NCBI GenBank assembly: GCA_949741925.1
Contig: CATJOY010000049.1
Span: 1 to 43,051, forward strand
Direction: 5' to 3'
DNA length: 43,051 bases
Source of the DNA: an uncultured Desulfovibrionaceae bacterium
Lineage (GTDB): Bacteria; Desulfobacterota; Desulfovibrionia; Desulfovibrionales; Desulfovibrionaceae
Both the position numbers and the translations under genes were made by a program. Within the stretch, counting starts at the first letter, position 1, and each line of letters starts with the position of its first letter. The notes beneath the pieces were generated by a model, which saw only the letters and a program-made list of their open reading frames with translations, ran no database searches and was not told the DNA's origin. Positions 32,301 to 41,459 of this stretch are shown one piece after another.

Positions 32301-33179
32301 TCAAATAACCTTGTTGAGCGAGTACTCAATGATGCCTTCGGCTCCGGCGGCAACAAGCCGGGGGATCAGTTCGCGCAACACCGGGGTGCTGACCACAATT
32401 TCCAGGGATACCCAGTCGGGGTTCTGGAGGTTGGCCACCGTGGGGGAATTGAGCGCGGGCAGCAGGGCCATAATTTCGTTGAGCCTTTTGGTTGGGGCGT
32501 TCATCTTGAGCCCGACCAGGTTTTCGGCGCGGAGCGCGCCTTGGAGGAGCATGGTCAGTTGTTCGATCTTGGCCCGTTTGGCCGGATCCCGCCAGGCGTT
32601 TTTGTTGGCGATGATTTGGGTGTTGGTTTCCAACACAGTATCGATGATACGCAGGCCGTGGGCGTGGATGGTGGCCCCGGTTTCGGTAACTTCCACAATG
32701 GCGTCGGCCAGGCCCTCGACTACTTTAGCCTCTGTAGCTCCCCAGGAATACTGGATGGTTACGGGGATGCCGCGTTCCTTGAAATAGTTTTCGGTAATGC
32801 CCATGATTTCTGTGGAAACCCGTTTTCCGGCCAGATCTTCGGGCTTTTGGTAGAGGGAATCCCCGGCCACGGCCAGAACCCAACGGGCGCTGCGGTAACT
32901 GGCTTTGGAATAGACGAGGTCCGCCACAACTTCAACGTTGGCCGCATTTTCCAGAATCCAATCCCGGCCGGTCAGGCCTACATCCAGAATACCTTCATCC
33001 ACATACCGGGGCATTTCTTGAGGACGGCAAAGCCGGGCGGTAATTTCGGGATCGTTGATCTCCGGAAAATAGTTCCGGTAGCGCATGGTAATCTTCCAGC
33101 CGGACCGGGCGAACAAATTGATGGTGGCGTCTTCCAGGGAACCCTTAGGGAGACCGAGTTTGATGATTGGACAGGACAT
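32301..33179 (-). CDS. hisG: ATP phosphoribosyltransferase HisG (long form)
   Basis: First step of histidine synthesis: ATP plus PRPP gives phosphoribosyl-ATP. The N-terminus IIKLGLPKGSLEDATINLFARSGW, the DVGLTGRDWILEN loop and the phosphate-binding GATEAKVVEGLADAIVEVTETG are all present. At 292 aa it is the long form, with the C-terminal histidine-binding regulatory domain, which does not need HisZ. Its ATG shares bases with the hisI stop (TAATG), so the two are translated together. Confidence 0.95.
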   Translation of the reverse strand: MSCPIIKLGLPKGSLEDATINLFARSGWKITMRYRNYFPEINDPEITARLCRPQEMPRYVDEGILDVGLTGRDWILENAANVEVVADLVYSKASYRSARWVLAVAGDSLYQKPEDLAGKRVSTEIMGITENYFKERGIPVTIQYSWGATEAKVVEGLADAIVEVTETGATIHAHGLRIIDTVLETNTQIIANKNAWRDPAKRAKIEQLTMLLQGALRAENLVGLKMNAPTKRLNEIMALLPALNSPTVANLQNPDWVSLEIVVSTPVLRELIPRLVAAGAEGIIEYSLNKVI

Positions 33180-33580
33180 TATTTGTACACCTCTGCCGGG
33201 TTGAACACTTTTTCTGAACAGACGGCTACGGAGCCATCCGGCTGCCGCTGGCGATAAAAACAGCTTTCATATCCTTCGTGGCAAGCTGCGCCGCCGATCT
33301 GCTCGATCAGGAGCAGCACAGTATCCTTATCACAGTCAAGGCGGATGGCTCGTACCTTTTGTACGTGTCCGGAGGTGCCGCCTTTGTGCCAGAGGGAGGA
33401 ACGGCTGCGGCTCCAGTAATGGGCCTCGCCCGTTTCTAAGGTCTTATTCCAAGCTTCCTCGTTCATGTAGGCCAGCATCAGCACACGGCCGTTTTCCACG
33501 CTTTGGGCGATGACGGGCACCAGGCCGCCTCCCTTGGCAAAGTCCGGCGCAAAGGGAGCGTCAGGGATCGGAGCGGACAT
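33179..33580 (-). CDS. hisI: Phosphoribosyl-AMP cyclohydrolase HisI
   Basis: Third step of histidine synthesis, opening the adenine ring of phosphoribosyl-AMP. Conserved parts are [30 protein letters not shown], the metal site [13 protein letters not shown], and the zinc cysteines in [13 protein letters not shown]. It has 133 aa and lacks the HisE pyrophosphatase part that is fused in enterobacteria; no hisE is seen in this window. Start and stop each overlap a neighbour (fabI by TGATG, hisG by TAATG). Confidence 0.95.
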   Translation of the reverse strand: MSAPIPDAPFAPDFAKGGGLVPVIAQSVENGRVLMLAYMNEEAWNKTLETGEAHYWSRSRSSLWHKGGTSGHVQKVRAIRLDCDKDTVLLLIEQIGGAACHEGYESCFYRQRQPDGSVAVCSEKVFNPAEVYK

Positions 33581-34359
33581 CAGGCATCTCCCAACTGGGT
33601 GCCGGAGGTGTTATATCCGGAATCCACATAGAGAATGCCGCCGGTCTGCCCCGCTGCCAGGTGGGAGGCAAGGTAGAGGGCTGTATCGCCCACGTTCTCA
33701 ATGGTTACATTGCGGCGCAGGGGGCTATGTTTCTCGATATGGGAGAGGATCTTGCCGAAACCGCCGATGCCTGAGGCGGCCAGCGTTTTGATGGGCCCGG
33801 CGCTGATAGCGTTAATACGCACGCCCTTTTGCCCCAGATCATAGGCCAGGTAGCGGACCGAGGCTTCAAGGGCCGCCTTGGCTACACCCATAACATTGTA
33901 GTTTGTGATAACCTTTTCACCCCCGTAGTAGGTCAGGGTTATGACCGAAGCCTCCGGGGAGTAAAGCGGCTCAAAGGCTTTGGCCAAGGCCACCAGCGAA
34001 TAAGCGGAAATATTCAGGGCCAGGGCGAAACCATCTCTGGAGGTATCAATGTAGCGGCCCTGGAGATCTTCGCGGTTAGCAAAGGCCACGGCGTGGACCA
34101 GAATATCTACTGTCCCCCATTGTTCCTTGACGGTTTGGGCGGCGGAAGCAATCTCCGCGTCACTGGTGACGTCACAGGGCATGGTAAAGGCCGCTCCGAG
34201 TTCTTCAGCCAGGGGGTCTACCCGCTTTTTGATGGCTTCGGAAGGCCAGGTCAGGGCGATTTCGGCTCCGTTATCCTTAAAGGCGCGGGCGATGCCGTAG
34301 GCGATGCTTCTATTGTTTGCGAGGCCGAAAATGACGGCCTTTTTTCCTTGTAACAGCAT
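33580..34359 (-). CDS. fabI: Enoyl-[acyl-carrier-protein] reductase FabI
   Basis: NADH-dependent last step of each fatty-acid elongation cycle. The short-chain reductase fold is clear: [22 protein letters not shown] for NAD binding, CDVTSDAEI, then the active site [23 protein letters not shown] with its Tyr-x6-Lys arrangement, and [22 protein letters not shown] 34359 follows a strong AGGAGGA site; an upstream extension to 34452 is not family-like. At 259 aa it is typical. It is translationally coupled to hisI. Confidence 0.95.
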   Translation of the reverse strand: MLLQGKKAVIFGLANNRSIAYGIARAFKDNGAEIALTWPSEAIKKRVDPLAEELGAAFTMPCDVTSDAEIASAAQTVKEQWGTVDILVHAVAFANREDLQGRYIDTSRDGFALALNISAYSLVALAKAFEPLYSPEASVITLTYYGGEKVITNYNVMGVAKAALEASVRYLAYDLGQKGVRINAISAGPIKTLAASGIGGFGKILSHIEKHSPLRRNVTIENVGDTALYLASHLAAGQTGGILYVDSGYNTSGTQLGDA

Positions 34360-34644
34360 GAATCCTCCTCCTGCATAGTGCAATTGCGATGGCCGCCGGC
34401 ATGACCCCGGACCATGTCCGGGTGATCGGATAGGGTTCGGCCTGTTGCTCAAGATAGTTTTCCCACGCCGTCGTTTTTCCGGCGGCGTCGTCAGCCGAAT
34501 AAAATGGCTTTGGAGTACGTTGCAACGGCCTGTGCCCGCTGTCTTTCCATATTCCTTCCAGAGGAAAATGTTCGGCTTTCCTCGAACGAATATCCTGAGA
34601 AGCAGACCCCGGGCAGGCGCCCTCGGCGGCCGAGGCTCGGCTTT
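34360..34644 (-). other. Gap between purC and fabI with hairpins
   Basis: No gene is seen. Two stems stand out. cccggac (34406-34412) and gtccggg (34416-34422) close a 3-nt loop. acgccgtcg and ccggcggcgt, around a T-rich loop near 34470-34493, give about 9 bp. In the leftward sense they follow purC and could reduce or end its transcript before fabI. The AGGAGGA ribosome site of fabI sits at the left end. Confidence 0.45.
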
Positions 34645-35541
34645 TCAAACGGCAAGCGTTTTGCCGGTTATAATTTCATAGGCCTGCAAATACCGGGCGC
34701 TGGTTTCCCGAATAACCTCCTCGGGCAACGCGGGCGGCGGCGGGGCCATGTTCCAGGGCTGGGTCAGCAGCCAGTCGCGTAGATACTGCTTATCAAAGGA
34801 AGGCTGCCCTTTGCCGGGGCGGTATTGATCAGCAGGCCAGAACCGCGAGGAATCCGGAGTCATGACCTCATCAATCAGGGTCAGGCGGTCGCCCACAAGC
34901 CCGAATTCAAACTTGGTATCGGCGATGATAATGCCCCGGCTTGCGGCATAATCGCATCCTTCCTTAAAGATGCCCAGCGATGTTTCGCGCACCGTGGCGT
35001 ATATGGCCTCACCCACGAGCTTTGCGGCTTCATCCTCACTGATGTTTTGGTCATGGGAGCCCAGTTCGGCCTTGGTGGACGGGCTAAAAATCGGCTCAGG
35101 CAGTTTCCCGGATTCGAGCAGGCCCTCCGGGAGCGTATGGCCGCTCAGCTTACCGGTAGCCTGGTAATCCTTCCAGCCGGTGCCGGAGAGATAGCCGCGC
35201 ACAATGCATTCCACGGTCAGGGGCTTGGCTTTTCGGACCAGCACGGCCCGGCCTTCCAATTGATCCGCGTATTTTTGCAGCGGCGCAGGAAAACGGGCTA
35301 CATCGGTTTCTTTGAGATGGTTGGAAATACGGTGTTTAACCTTGTCCATCCAAAATTGGGTGATCATGTTCAGCACCACGCCCTTGTAAGGGATGGGCGA
35401 GGACATGATAACATCAAAGGCGGACATGCGGTCCGTGGCGACCATCAGCAGGGTATCAGCGTCAATTTCGTAAATATCCCGTACCTTCCCCCGCGCCACG
35501 AGCGGATATTCGGCAATGGACGTATGACTTACAACCTGCAT
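34645..35541 (-). CDS. purC: Phosphoribosylaminoimidazole-succinocarboxamide synthase PurC
   Basis: Purine synthesis: joins aspartate to CAIR using ATP. The signature is complete: GKVRDIYEID, LMVATDRMSAFDVIM, TVECIVRGYLSGTGWKDY, SPSTKAELGSHDQNIS, GIIIADTKFEFG and LIDEVMTPDSSRFWPADQY. It has 298 aa, the normal size for the longer bacterial/yeast-like form. AAGGGAG lies five bases ahead of ATG 35541. It lies 101 bp after hisD. Confidence 0.96.
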   Translation of the reverse strand: MQVVSHTSIAEYPLVARGKVRDIYEIDADTLLMVATDRMSAFDVIMSSPIPYKGVVLNMITQFWMDKVKHRISNHLKETDVARFPAPLQKYADQLEGRAVLVRKAKPLTVECIVRGYLSGTGWKDYQATGKLSGHTLPEGLLESGKLPEPIFSPSTKAELGSHDQNISEDEAAKLVGEAIYATVRETSLGIFKEGCDYAASRGIIIADTKFEFGLVGDRLTLIDEVMTPDSSRFWPADQYRPGKGQPSFDKQYLRDWLLTQPWNMAPPPPALPEEVIRETSARYLQAYEIITGKTLAV

Positions 35542-35642
35542 GGTAACTCCCTTATGGTAACGAAACGGGCAATAGGATCCGTTTCACATGATACGCCATC
35601 AGGCGTTTGCGTATTCTTTTCCGGAAAGAGCCGGGCAGGGGC

Positions 35643-37040
35643 TCAACAGTTCCGGATAGCCGTTTGTTGTTCAAGTCTCTTTTCCATGGACCGGGCATGC
35701 CCTTCCAAGCCTTCCAGCCGGGCCATTCGGGCGATGGCCGGCGCGTTGGCCGCGGCAAAGGCAGGGCTCATAGCCAGAATACTGGTTTTTTTGCAAAAGT
35801 TTTGCACACCGAGGGCCGAGGAAAAACGGGCCGTGCTCATGGTAGGCAGCACGTGGTTGGGCCCGGCAAAGTAATCCCCGGCGCTTTCGGCCGCATGGTG
35901 GCCCAAAAAGATTGCTCCGGCATGGCGGATGGCCGGGAGCATATCCCAAGGAGCCGCCACACAGAGTTCCAGGTGTTCCGGGGCCAGGGCGTTGGCAATA
36001 TCTGCGGCGGCGATGCCGGGGGTTTGGCCATCCGCAATGATCAGGCCGCCCCAGTTGCGCAACGATGCCGCTGCAATTTCCGCGCGAGGCAGATCCGCGA
36101 GCTGATTTTTTACTGCGGCCGCCACATTCCGGGCCATAGATTCCGTGGGCACGATGCAGATGGCCGAGGCCATGGGGTCGTGTTCCGCCTGAGAGAGCAT
36201 GTCCGCCGCCAGCCAGGCCGGATTGGCGGATGCATCCGCGATAATACAGATTTCGCTGGGACCGGCCAGCATATCGATGCCCACTCGGCCCAGTAACAGC
36301 CGCTTAGCCGTGGTTACCCAGATGTTGCCGGGGCCGGCGATGATATCCACAGGCTTCAGGGGACCTGCGCCAAAGGCCAGAGCGGCGATGCCCCAGGCGC
36401 TTCCGGCGGCGTAAACTTCTCTGATGTCCAGTTCATGGGCGGCCGCCAGAATATATGGATTCAGGCTGCCGTCACGGCGGGGCGGGGAGATAACGGCAAT
36501 TTCGCGCACCCCGGCCGCCAAAGCCGGAACAGCATTCATAATCAGGCTGGAAATCAGCGGGGTTTCACCAGCCCGGCCGCCCGGAACATAGAGCCCGGCC
36601 CGGTCAAGGGGGGTGACCATCTGCCCGAGGATGCTGCCGTCTTCTTGGGGGATAAACCAGGATTGCTCCTGCTGGCGCTCGTGAAAGGCGCGGATGCGTT
36701 CAATAGCCTGACGCAAGATAGCCCTGTCATCCGCTGGAATGGATGCGGCGGCCCGGGCCAGGATGTTCGGAGAAACAGCGAACATGGCTTCAGAAAAACC
36801 CGGCGCATCGAAGGTTGCGGTATACTCAAGCACGGCCTGGAGGCCGCGCTGTTCTACCGCGGACAGGATTTCCCGGACATTGCTTTCGGTTTTGCCCGCT
36901 TCACCCTCTCCGGCTTGCATCCGGCCACGCAGACGTTTTTTCAGCGCGGCCAGATCAGCTTCGCTGTGAATCCGGAGAAAGGGGGGCATCTCCGATTCGG
37001 AGGAAACGGCGGATACGCCGGGTGCAACAGGTAGAGGCAT
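35643..37040 (-). CDS. hisD: Histidinol dehydrogenase HisD
   Basis: Last two steps of histidine synthesis (histidinol to histidine, NAD-dependent). Zinc and catalytic residues are present: Gln/His in LSQAEHDP, Glu-His in LAPEHLEL, Asp in ESAGDYFAGPNH, and the last His in LEGHARSME. The region that commonly reads GGAQAIAALA is AAGSAWGIAALA here, a change near the cofactor site that may be lineage-specific. ATG 37040 has AGGA eight bases ahead; a frame extension to 37076 has none. The 465-aa protein carries an N-terminal extension of about 18 residues. Confidence 0.95.
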   Translation of the reverse strand: MPLPVAPGVSAVSSESEMPPFLRIHSEADLAALKKRLRGRMQAGEGEAGKTESNVREILSAVEQRGLQAVLEYTATFDAPGFSEAMFAVSPNILARAAASIPADDRAILRQAIERIRAFHERQQEQSWFIPQEDGSILGQMVTPLDRAGLYVPGGRAGETPLISSLIMNAVPALAAGVREIAVISPPRRDGSLNPYILAAAHELDIREVYAAGSAWGIAALAFGAGPLKPVDIIAGPGNIWVTTAKRLLLGRVGIDMLAGPSEICIIADASANPAWLAADMLSQAEHDPMASAICIVPTESMARNVAAAVKNQLADLPRAEIAAASLRNWGGLIIADGQTPGIAAADIANALAPEHLELCVAAPWDMLPAIRHAGAIFLGHHAAESAGDYFAGPNHVLPTMSTARFSSALGVQNFCKKTSILAMSPAFAAANAPAIARMARLEGLEGHARSMEKRLEQQTAIRNC

Positions 37041-37384
37041 TCTGGTTTCCTGTACTTTGGTAAAGGATGCATACAACCCATTTATGTACCTGAGGCTGTC
37101 GGGAAAGTCGAGCGACTTTCCCGGCAGGGTATAGCTGGGTGTACCCTCTTAGGGGAATAGGGCATTCTTGTGCCCGAACAGGAGAGCAGCCGGAGGTATT
37201 CTTTGGGCTGCCGAGGCGTTGTCCCGGCCTTTTCGAGAGAGCCTTCCCGGAGGGGCATTTCGCAGGAAGGCGAAAGGGGAACAGAAGCGAAGTTCCTATG
37301 CCCGTAGGGGCGCGGGCCGGGCAGGCCTGAGTCAAGGATTTCTTTGGCGCTCCATAAGGAGAGGGCCTTGCCGGAAGCCCCGGA
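37041..37384 (-). other. Leader region of hisD with a long hairpin
   Basis: A 344-bp region without a gene. The main feature is a 15-bp stem at 37096-37127 (ctgtcgggaaagtcg paired with cgactttcccggcag), about 60 bp before the hisD start. A smaller stem, gggcct/ggccc-type, at 37363-37380 directly follows the upstream gene's stop. I see no run of histidine codons, so a classical his attenuator is not supported. The hairpin could still act as a terminator or leader control. Confidence 0.5.
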
Positions 37385-38890
37385 TCACCTGCCGCGCAAA
37401 ATGGCCATGGCATAGCGTTCTACCGGGGCGTAGTCGTCCGTCAGGGCCGGGGTATCGTCAGCTATGGGCTGGGTCCATTCCGTAGCCAGCAGGGCGCGGA
37501 GGTCGTCGTTCCAGGCAAGAGGCAGGGGACGCGGGGTTTTGAGGGCCAGGATCATAATGTTCTGCACGTTGTCTCCCCTGGCGCTGCTGTTGACCTGGAA
37601 GGTATGCACTTGGGGAAACACCGCGGCAAATGAAGAGCGGATGGCCCGGAAAACCTTGCCCTTGTCCCCGGTGACCGCGGAGATAATGTTGCAGGCAAAG
37701 ACCCCGTCTTTCTGCAGCAAGGCATGGATCTGCCGGGCACACTCTACGGTTCCCAGGTGGAAGGGGATATTATAGCTTGAGGTAAAGGTATCGCCCATGA
37801 TCACGTCATAGCTGCCGGGTTGCGAGACAGCGTGTTTATTCAGAAAAATGCGGGCGTCCTCATGGTGGATGGTCAAACGCGGGTCATCCGGCAAAGCAAA
37901 ATAGTTTCGGGCGGCTTCGGTAATGCCCGGATCGATTTCCACCACGTCCACGGTCATATCTTTCATGGTGTGCAGCAGGTGCTTGGGAACGGAATACCCG
38001 CCCCCGCCCAGCATGAGGAATCGTTTGGCCCCGGGGACGGCGTGCCAGGCCAAGGCGTAATGGCGGGTGTAATCCAGAGCCAGTTCTTGGGGCGCGTCCA
38101 GGTACATGCCGGATTGGATCGAACCGGGGTCAGTGATCAGAAAGCGCATCGGTCGGGGAGAAGCGGCGAGCCTGCCTTCTGCGATGCTCAAATGGTTATA
38201 GCGGGTGTCGATGGAGAGCCCCTGGATCGGCTCGGTGTTCCGGTGCGTGTGCAGGAAGATCATCATGCCCACGGCCAGGCCCAGCAGGGCCAGCGGCGTC
38301 ATCTTTTCCTGTTGTGGCGCGCACAGCAGAGCGGATATGACCAGGGAGGCCCCGACGCCATAGAGAATCATATGGGAGCCTACCAGGGCGATGAGAAAAT
38401 ACCCGCCCAGAAAAGTCCCCAGAATTGAGCCCAAGGTCGAAAGGGCGAAAAAGCGGCCCATGACTGCGCCGGTTGTATCTTGGCCCGTGTTTTTGAGGCG
38501 GGCTAACTTGACCTGAATGATGTACGGCGAGACCATGCCCAGCAGTACGCTTGGAGCGGTGAAGAGCAGCAGCGCCGCGAGAACGGCGCTTACTTCAAGG
38601 GGCAAACCTGCAGCGGCCAGAGCCGGAACAAGAGAGCTTTGGATCAGGGCTGCGAGCATGACAAAAGCCGCTGCGCCCAGAATGATGCGGGCCAATTTCG
38701 GGGCCGTGGGGGTTCTATCTCCGAATTTACCGCCCAACCAGTACCCCAGGGAGAGGCTGGCCAGAATGACCCCGATCAGGGCGGTCCAGACGACAATGGA
38801 CGTGCCCAGGTACGGAGCCAGCAGCCGTGATCCGGCCATTTCCAGCACCATAACCGACCCGCCGCAGAGAAAAGAAACAAGCTCGAGCAT
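37385..38890 (-). CDS. Membrane-anchored spermidine-synthase-like protein
   Basis: Residues 1-~215 hold about seven or eight membrane segments (MVLEMAGSRLLAPYLGTSIVVWTALIGVI at the start). Residues ~235-495 are a methyltransferase-like spermidine synthase domain with RFLMLGGGGYSVPKHLL, VDVVEIDPGITEAARNYF and YDVIMGDTFTSSYNIPFHL. Such fused transporter-like/synthase proteins are widespread and mostly uncharacterised. Whether it makes a polyamine, or methylates or aminopropylates something else, is unknown. The Asp in DTF occupies the usual catalytic place. AGGA lies 8 bp ahead of ATG 38890. It follows topA by 118 bp. Confidence 0.82.
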   Translation of the reverse strand: MLELVSFLCGGSVMVLEMAGSRLLAPYLGTSIVVWTALIGVILASLSLGYWLGGKFGDRTPTAPKLARIILGAAAFVMLAALIQSSLVPALAAAGLPLEVSAVLAALLLFTAPSVLLGMVSPYIIQVKLARLKNTGQDTTGAVMGRFFALSTLGSILGTFLGGYFLIALVGSHMILYGVGASLVISALLCAPQQEKMTPLALLGLAVGMMIFLHTHRNTEPIQGLSIDTRYNHLSIAEGRLAASPRPMRFLITDPGSIQSGMYLDAPQELALDYTRHYALAWHAVPGAKRFLMLGGGGYSVPKHLLHTMKDMTVDVVEIDPGITEAARNYFALPDDPRLTIHHEDARIFLNKHAVSQPGSYDVIMGDTFTSSYNIPFHLGTVECARQIHALLQKDGVFACNIISAVTGDKGKVFRAIRSSFAAVFPQVHTFQVNSSARGDNVQNIMILALKTPRPLPLAWNDDLRALLATEWTQPIADDTPALTDDYAPVERYAMAILRGR

Positions 38891-38962
38891 AAGGCATCCT
38901 GAAGGGTTACGGACCGGAGAAGGAGAAAAACCCCGGCCCTGTTGCGGGATACAGAGGGGGAG

Positions 38963-38995
38963 CGGGGAGGAAAACGCACGGATCGTTCCTCCCCG
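38963..38995 (-). terminator. Hairpin after topA
   Basis: A 10-bp perfect stem (38963-38972 with 38986-38995, loop of 13) lies 14 bp beyond the topA stop in the leftward sense. No T tract follows, so read-through into the next gene is possible. Confidence 0.45.
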
Positions 38996-39008
38996 GCAGC
39001 CTTAGAGG

Positions 39009-41261
39009 CTAGCCTTCATCTTCCTCGTCGCCGGAACCTTTTTTATAGCGACAATTTTTATCCGGGCAGGCAATACCCTTAAAGCTGCGGGTATTTTTTT
39101 CAACCAGCAAGGGGGAGCCGCATTGGGGACAGGGGCCGGGAACAGGTTTATCCCAGAGGGCATAATCACATTGGGGGTACTGGTTGCAGGAATAGAAGAT
39201 CTTACCGCGCTTAGAGCTTTTCTCCACAATTTCTCCCTTGCCGCATTGAGGGCAGGGAACACCGGTGGAAAAGGGCTCGGCGTGGGTGCATTCCGGGTAC
39301 CCGGTGCAGGCGATGAAACGGCTGCCGGTGCGGGATTTCTTAACGACCAGATCCTTGCCGCAATCCGGGCAGGCGCCCACGACTTCAGCATTGGGTTTTT
39401 CTTTTTCCAAGAGTTCGATCTCACCCTTGGCGTTACGGGTAAAATTACTGGTAAAGCGGCAGTCGGGGTAGCCGGAACAGGCCAAGAAAGGGCCGGCCTT
39501 GCCGAACTTGATCACGGTATCTTTGCCGCAATCGGGGCAGGGCATTCCCGTGGGCAGGCCGCCCTTGACCATGGTCATGGCCTTGGCGGCTTGGCTGAGG
39601 GTGGGATAGAATTCGGAGGCGAAGCGCTTCATCAGCTCAACCCAGTTGCGGCCGCCTTCAGCCACGGTATCCAGATCGTTTTCCATCTGGGCGGTGAAGC
39701 CGGTATCCATCAGATTGGCGAAATGAGCGCTCAAAAGTTGGCAGACAATGGCTCCAAGATCTGTGGGCACAAAGGTTTTTTCCACCAGGGTGACATATTC
39801 CCGATCCTGCAAGGTAGAAATGATGCTGGCGTAGGTGGAAGGGCGGCCGATGCCTTGTTCTTCCAACTCCCGCACAAGAGATGCTTCGGAATAGCGCGGT
39901 GGCGGCTGGGTGAACTTTTGTTCTTTTTCCAGCTTCTCCAGGCGGAGCGTTTCGCCCTGCTTAAGTGGGGGCAGATCTTCCACATCCTCATTTTTTTGCG
40001 GCGTCAGCGTCAGAAAGCCGGGGAAAAGCATTTGTTCGCCCTTGCTGCGCCATGTGGTTTGAGCGCAATCAATGAGTACCGTGGTATCCAGCACTCTGGC
40101 CCCGGCCATCTGCGAGGCGGTAAAACGATTCCAGATCAGCCTGTAGAGTTGGAACTGTTCGGGGGTGAGAAAGCTTTTTACACTCTCCGGGGTTAGGGTG
40201 ACATCAACCGGGCGGATGGCTTCATGGGCATCCTGAGCGCCGCCCTTGGATTTGTAGTAGCGCGGCTTGGCCGGGTAATAGTCCTGCCCAAAGGTAGCGA
40301 CGATGAATTCTCGAGCTGCGTCGCGGGCTTCATCGGCAATGCGCACGGAATCGGTGCGCATGTAGGTGATCAGGGCTGTGGTGCCCTTTTCGCCCAGGTC
40401 CAGACCTTCATAAAGGCGTTGGGCGATGTTCATAGTCCGTTTGGCCGTGTAACCGAGGCGTTGGTTGGCGTTCTGTTGGAGCGTGGAGGTAATGAACGGC
40501 GGCGGCGGGGTTTTTTCGCGTTCCTTGACCTGCACTGATTCCACGATGAAGGGCTGCCCTTTGAGGCGGGCTTCCAGTTCCAGGGCGGCTTCTTCATTGC
40601 CGATGACTGCTTTTTTACCGTCTATTTTGGTGAGGTCCGCCCGGAACACCGGCGGCTGCCCGGCTTCCAGAAACGCCCTGAAATTCCAGTATTCCACAGG
40701 GATAAACACCCGGCGTTCCTGCTCTCGGTCCACAATGAGCTTGAGGGCCACGGATTGGACCCGGCCGGCGGAGATGCCCCGCTTCACCTTTTTCCAGAGC
40801 AGGGGGGAGATCTTGTAGCCAACCAATCTATCCAGAACGCGGCGGGCCTGCTGGGCGTCAAACAGGTTTCGATCCAGGCTTCTGGGCTGAGCGAGGGCCT
40901 GTTTGACGGCTTTTGCGGTGATTTCGTTGAACTGGATGCGTTGGATGGGGGCTTTGCTGACATCCTTAATCAACTCGGCCACGTGCCAGGCTATGGCTTC
41001 GCCTTCACGATCCGGGTCGGGAGCCAGGTAGATATGGGCAGCTTTGGCGGCCGCTTCGCGCAAGGAGGAAACCACCTTTTCCTTGCCGTCGATAACCTGG
41101 TACACGGGCTCAAAGTTATTATTTTCGTCCACGCCGAGACTGCTGGTAGGCAGATCCCGCACATGCCCCACGCTAGCCTGAACCATGTACCCCGGCCCCA
41201 GGAACTTCTTGATGGTTTTCACCTTGGCCGGAGATTCCACGATGATTAAGTCTTTCGCCAT
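39009..41261 (-). CDS. topA: DNA topoisomerase I
   Basis: Relaxes negative supercoils by cutting one strand through a tyrosine. The Toprim start is KDLIIVESPAKVKTIKKFLG, followed by APDPDREGEAIAWH. The active tyrosine lies in LITYMRTDSVRIADEA. The C-terminus carries four zinc modules, starting CPDCGKDTV, CPDCGKDLV, CPQCGKGEI and CPQCGSPLL, the last with the CPDKNC ending. ATG 41261 (MAKDLII) is the family start; the frame runs open to 41393 but that part is not topA-like. The protein has 750 aa, a normal size. It is divergent from the metalloprotease gene. Confidence 0.97.
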   Translation of the reverse strand: MAKDLIIVESPAKVKTIKKFLGPGYMVQASVGHVRDLPTSSLGVDENNNFEPVYQVIDGKEKVVSSLREAAAKAAHIYLAPDPDREGEAIAWHVAELIKDVSKAPIQRIQFNEITAKAVKQALAQPRSLDRNLFDAQQARRVLDRLVGYKISPLLWKKVKRGISAGRVQSVALKLIVDREQERRVFIPVEYWNFRAFLEAGQPPVFRADLTKIDGKKAVIGNEEAALELEARLKGQPFIVESVQVKEREKTPPPPFITSTLQQNANQRLGYTAKRTMNIAQRLYEGLDLGEKGTTALITYMRTDSVRIADEARDAAREFIVATFGQDYYPAKPRYYKSKGGAQDAHEAIRPVDVTLTPESVKSFLTPEQFQLYRLIWNRFTASQMAGARVLDTTVLIDCAQTTWRSKGEQMLFPGFLTLTPQKNEDVEDLPPLKQGETLRLEKLEKEQKFTQPPPRYSEASLVRELEEQGIGRPSTYASIISTLQDREYVTLVEKTFVPTDLGAIVCQLLSAHFANLMDTGFTAQMENDLDTVAEGGRNWVELMKRFASEFYPTLSQAAKAMTMVKGGLPTGMPCPDCGKDTVIKFGKAGPFLACSGYPDCRFTSNFTRNAKGEIELLEKEKPNAEVVGACPDCGKDLVVKKSRTGSRFIACTGYPECTHAEPFSTGVPCPQCGKGEIVEKSSKRGKIFYSCNQYPQCDYALWDKPVPGPCPQCGSPLLVEKNTRSFKGIACPDKNCRYKKGSGDEEDEG

Positions 41262-41459
41262 ATATAATGCCTTGTATACCGGGGTAGAGTGTCGTAAACA
41301 CGGATACGGGCAAGCCCGCACGCTGTACGAAGCCGGGAGCAGGGAGTCGCGGAGGCTTTGGGGCCGCCTTTGTTCACGGGGAAGATACGTCATTGACCGT
41401 CGAGGTCAAGCCCGTTCTGCTGATTTTTAGAATATGCCGTTATGAAAGGGAGTTTGTTT

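Noticed and set aside
37041..37384. Histidine-operon attenuator ahead of hisD
   Set aside because: No short leader frame with clustered His codons was found.
41262..41393. N-terminal extension of topA to 41393
   Set aside because: The family starts at MAKDLIIVESPAK; the extra codons cover the divergent promoter region and show no similarity.
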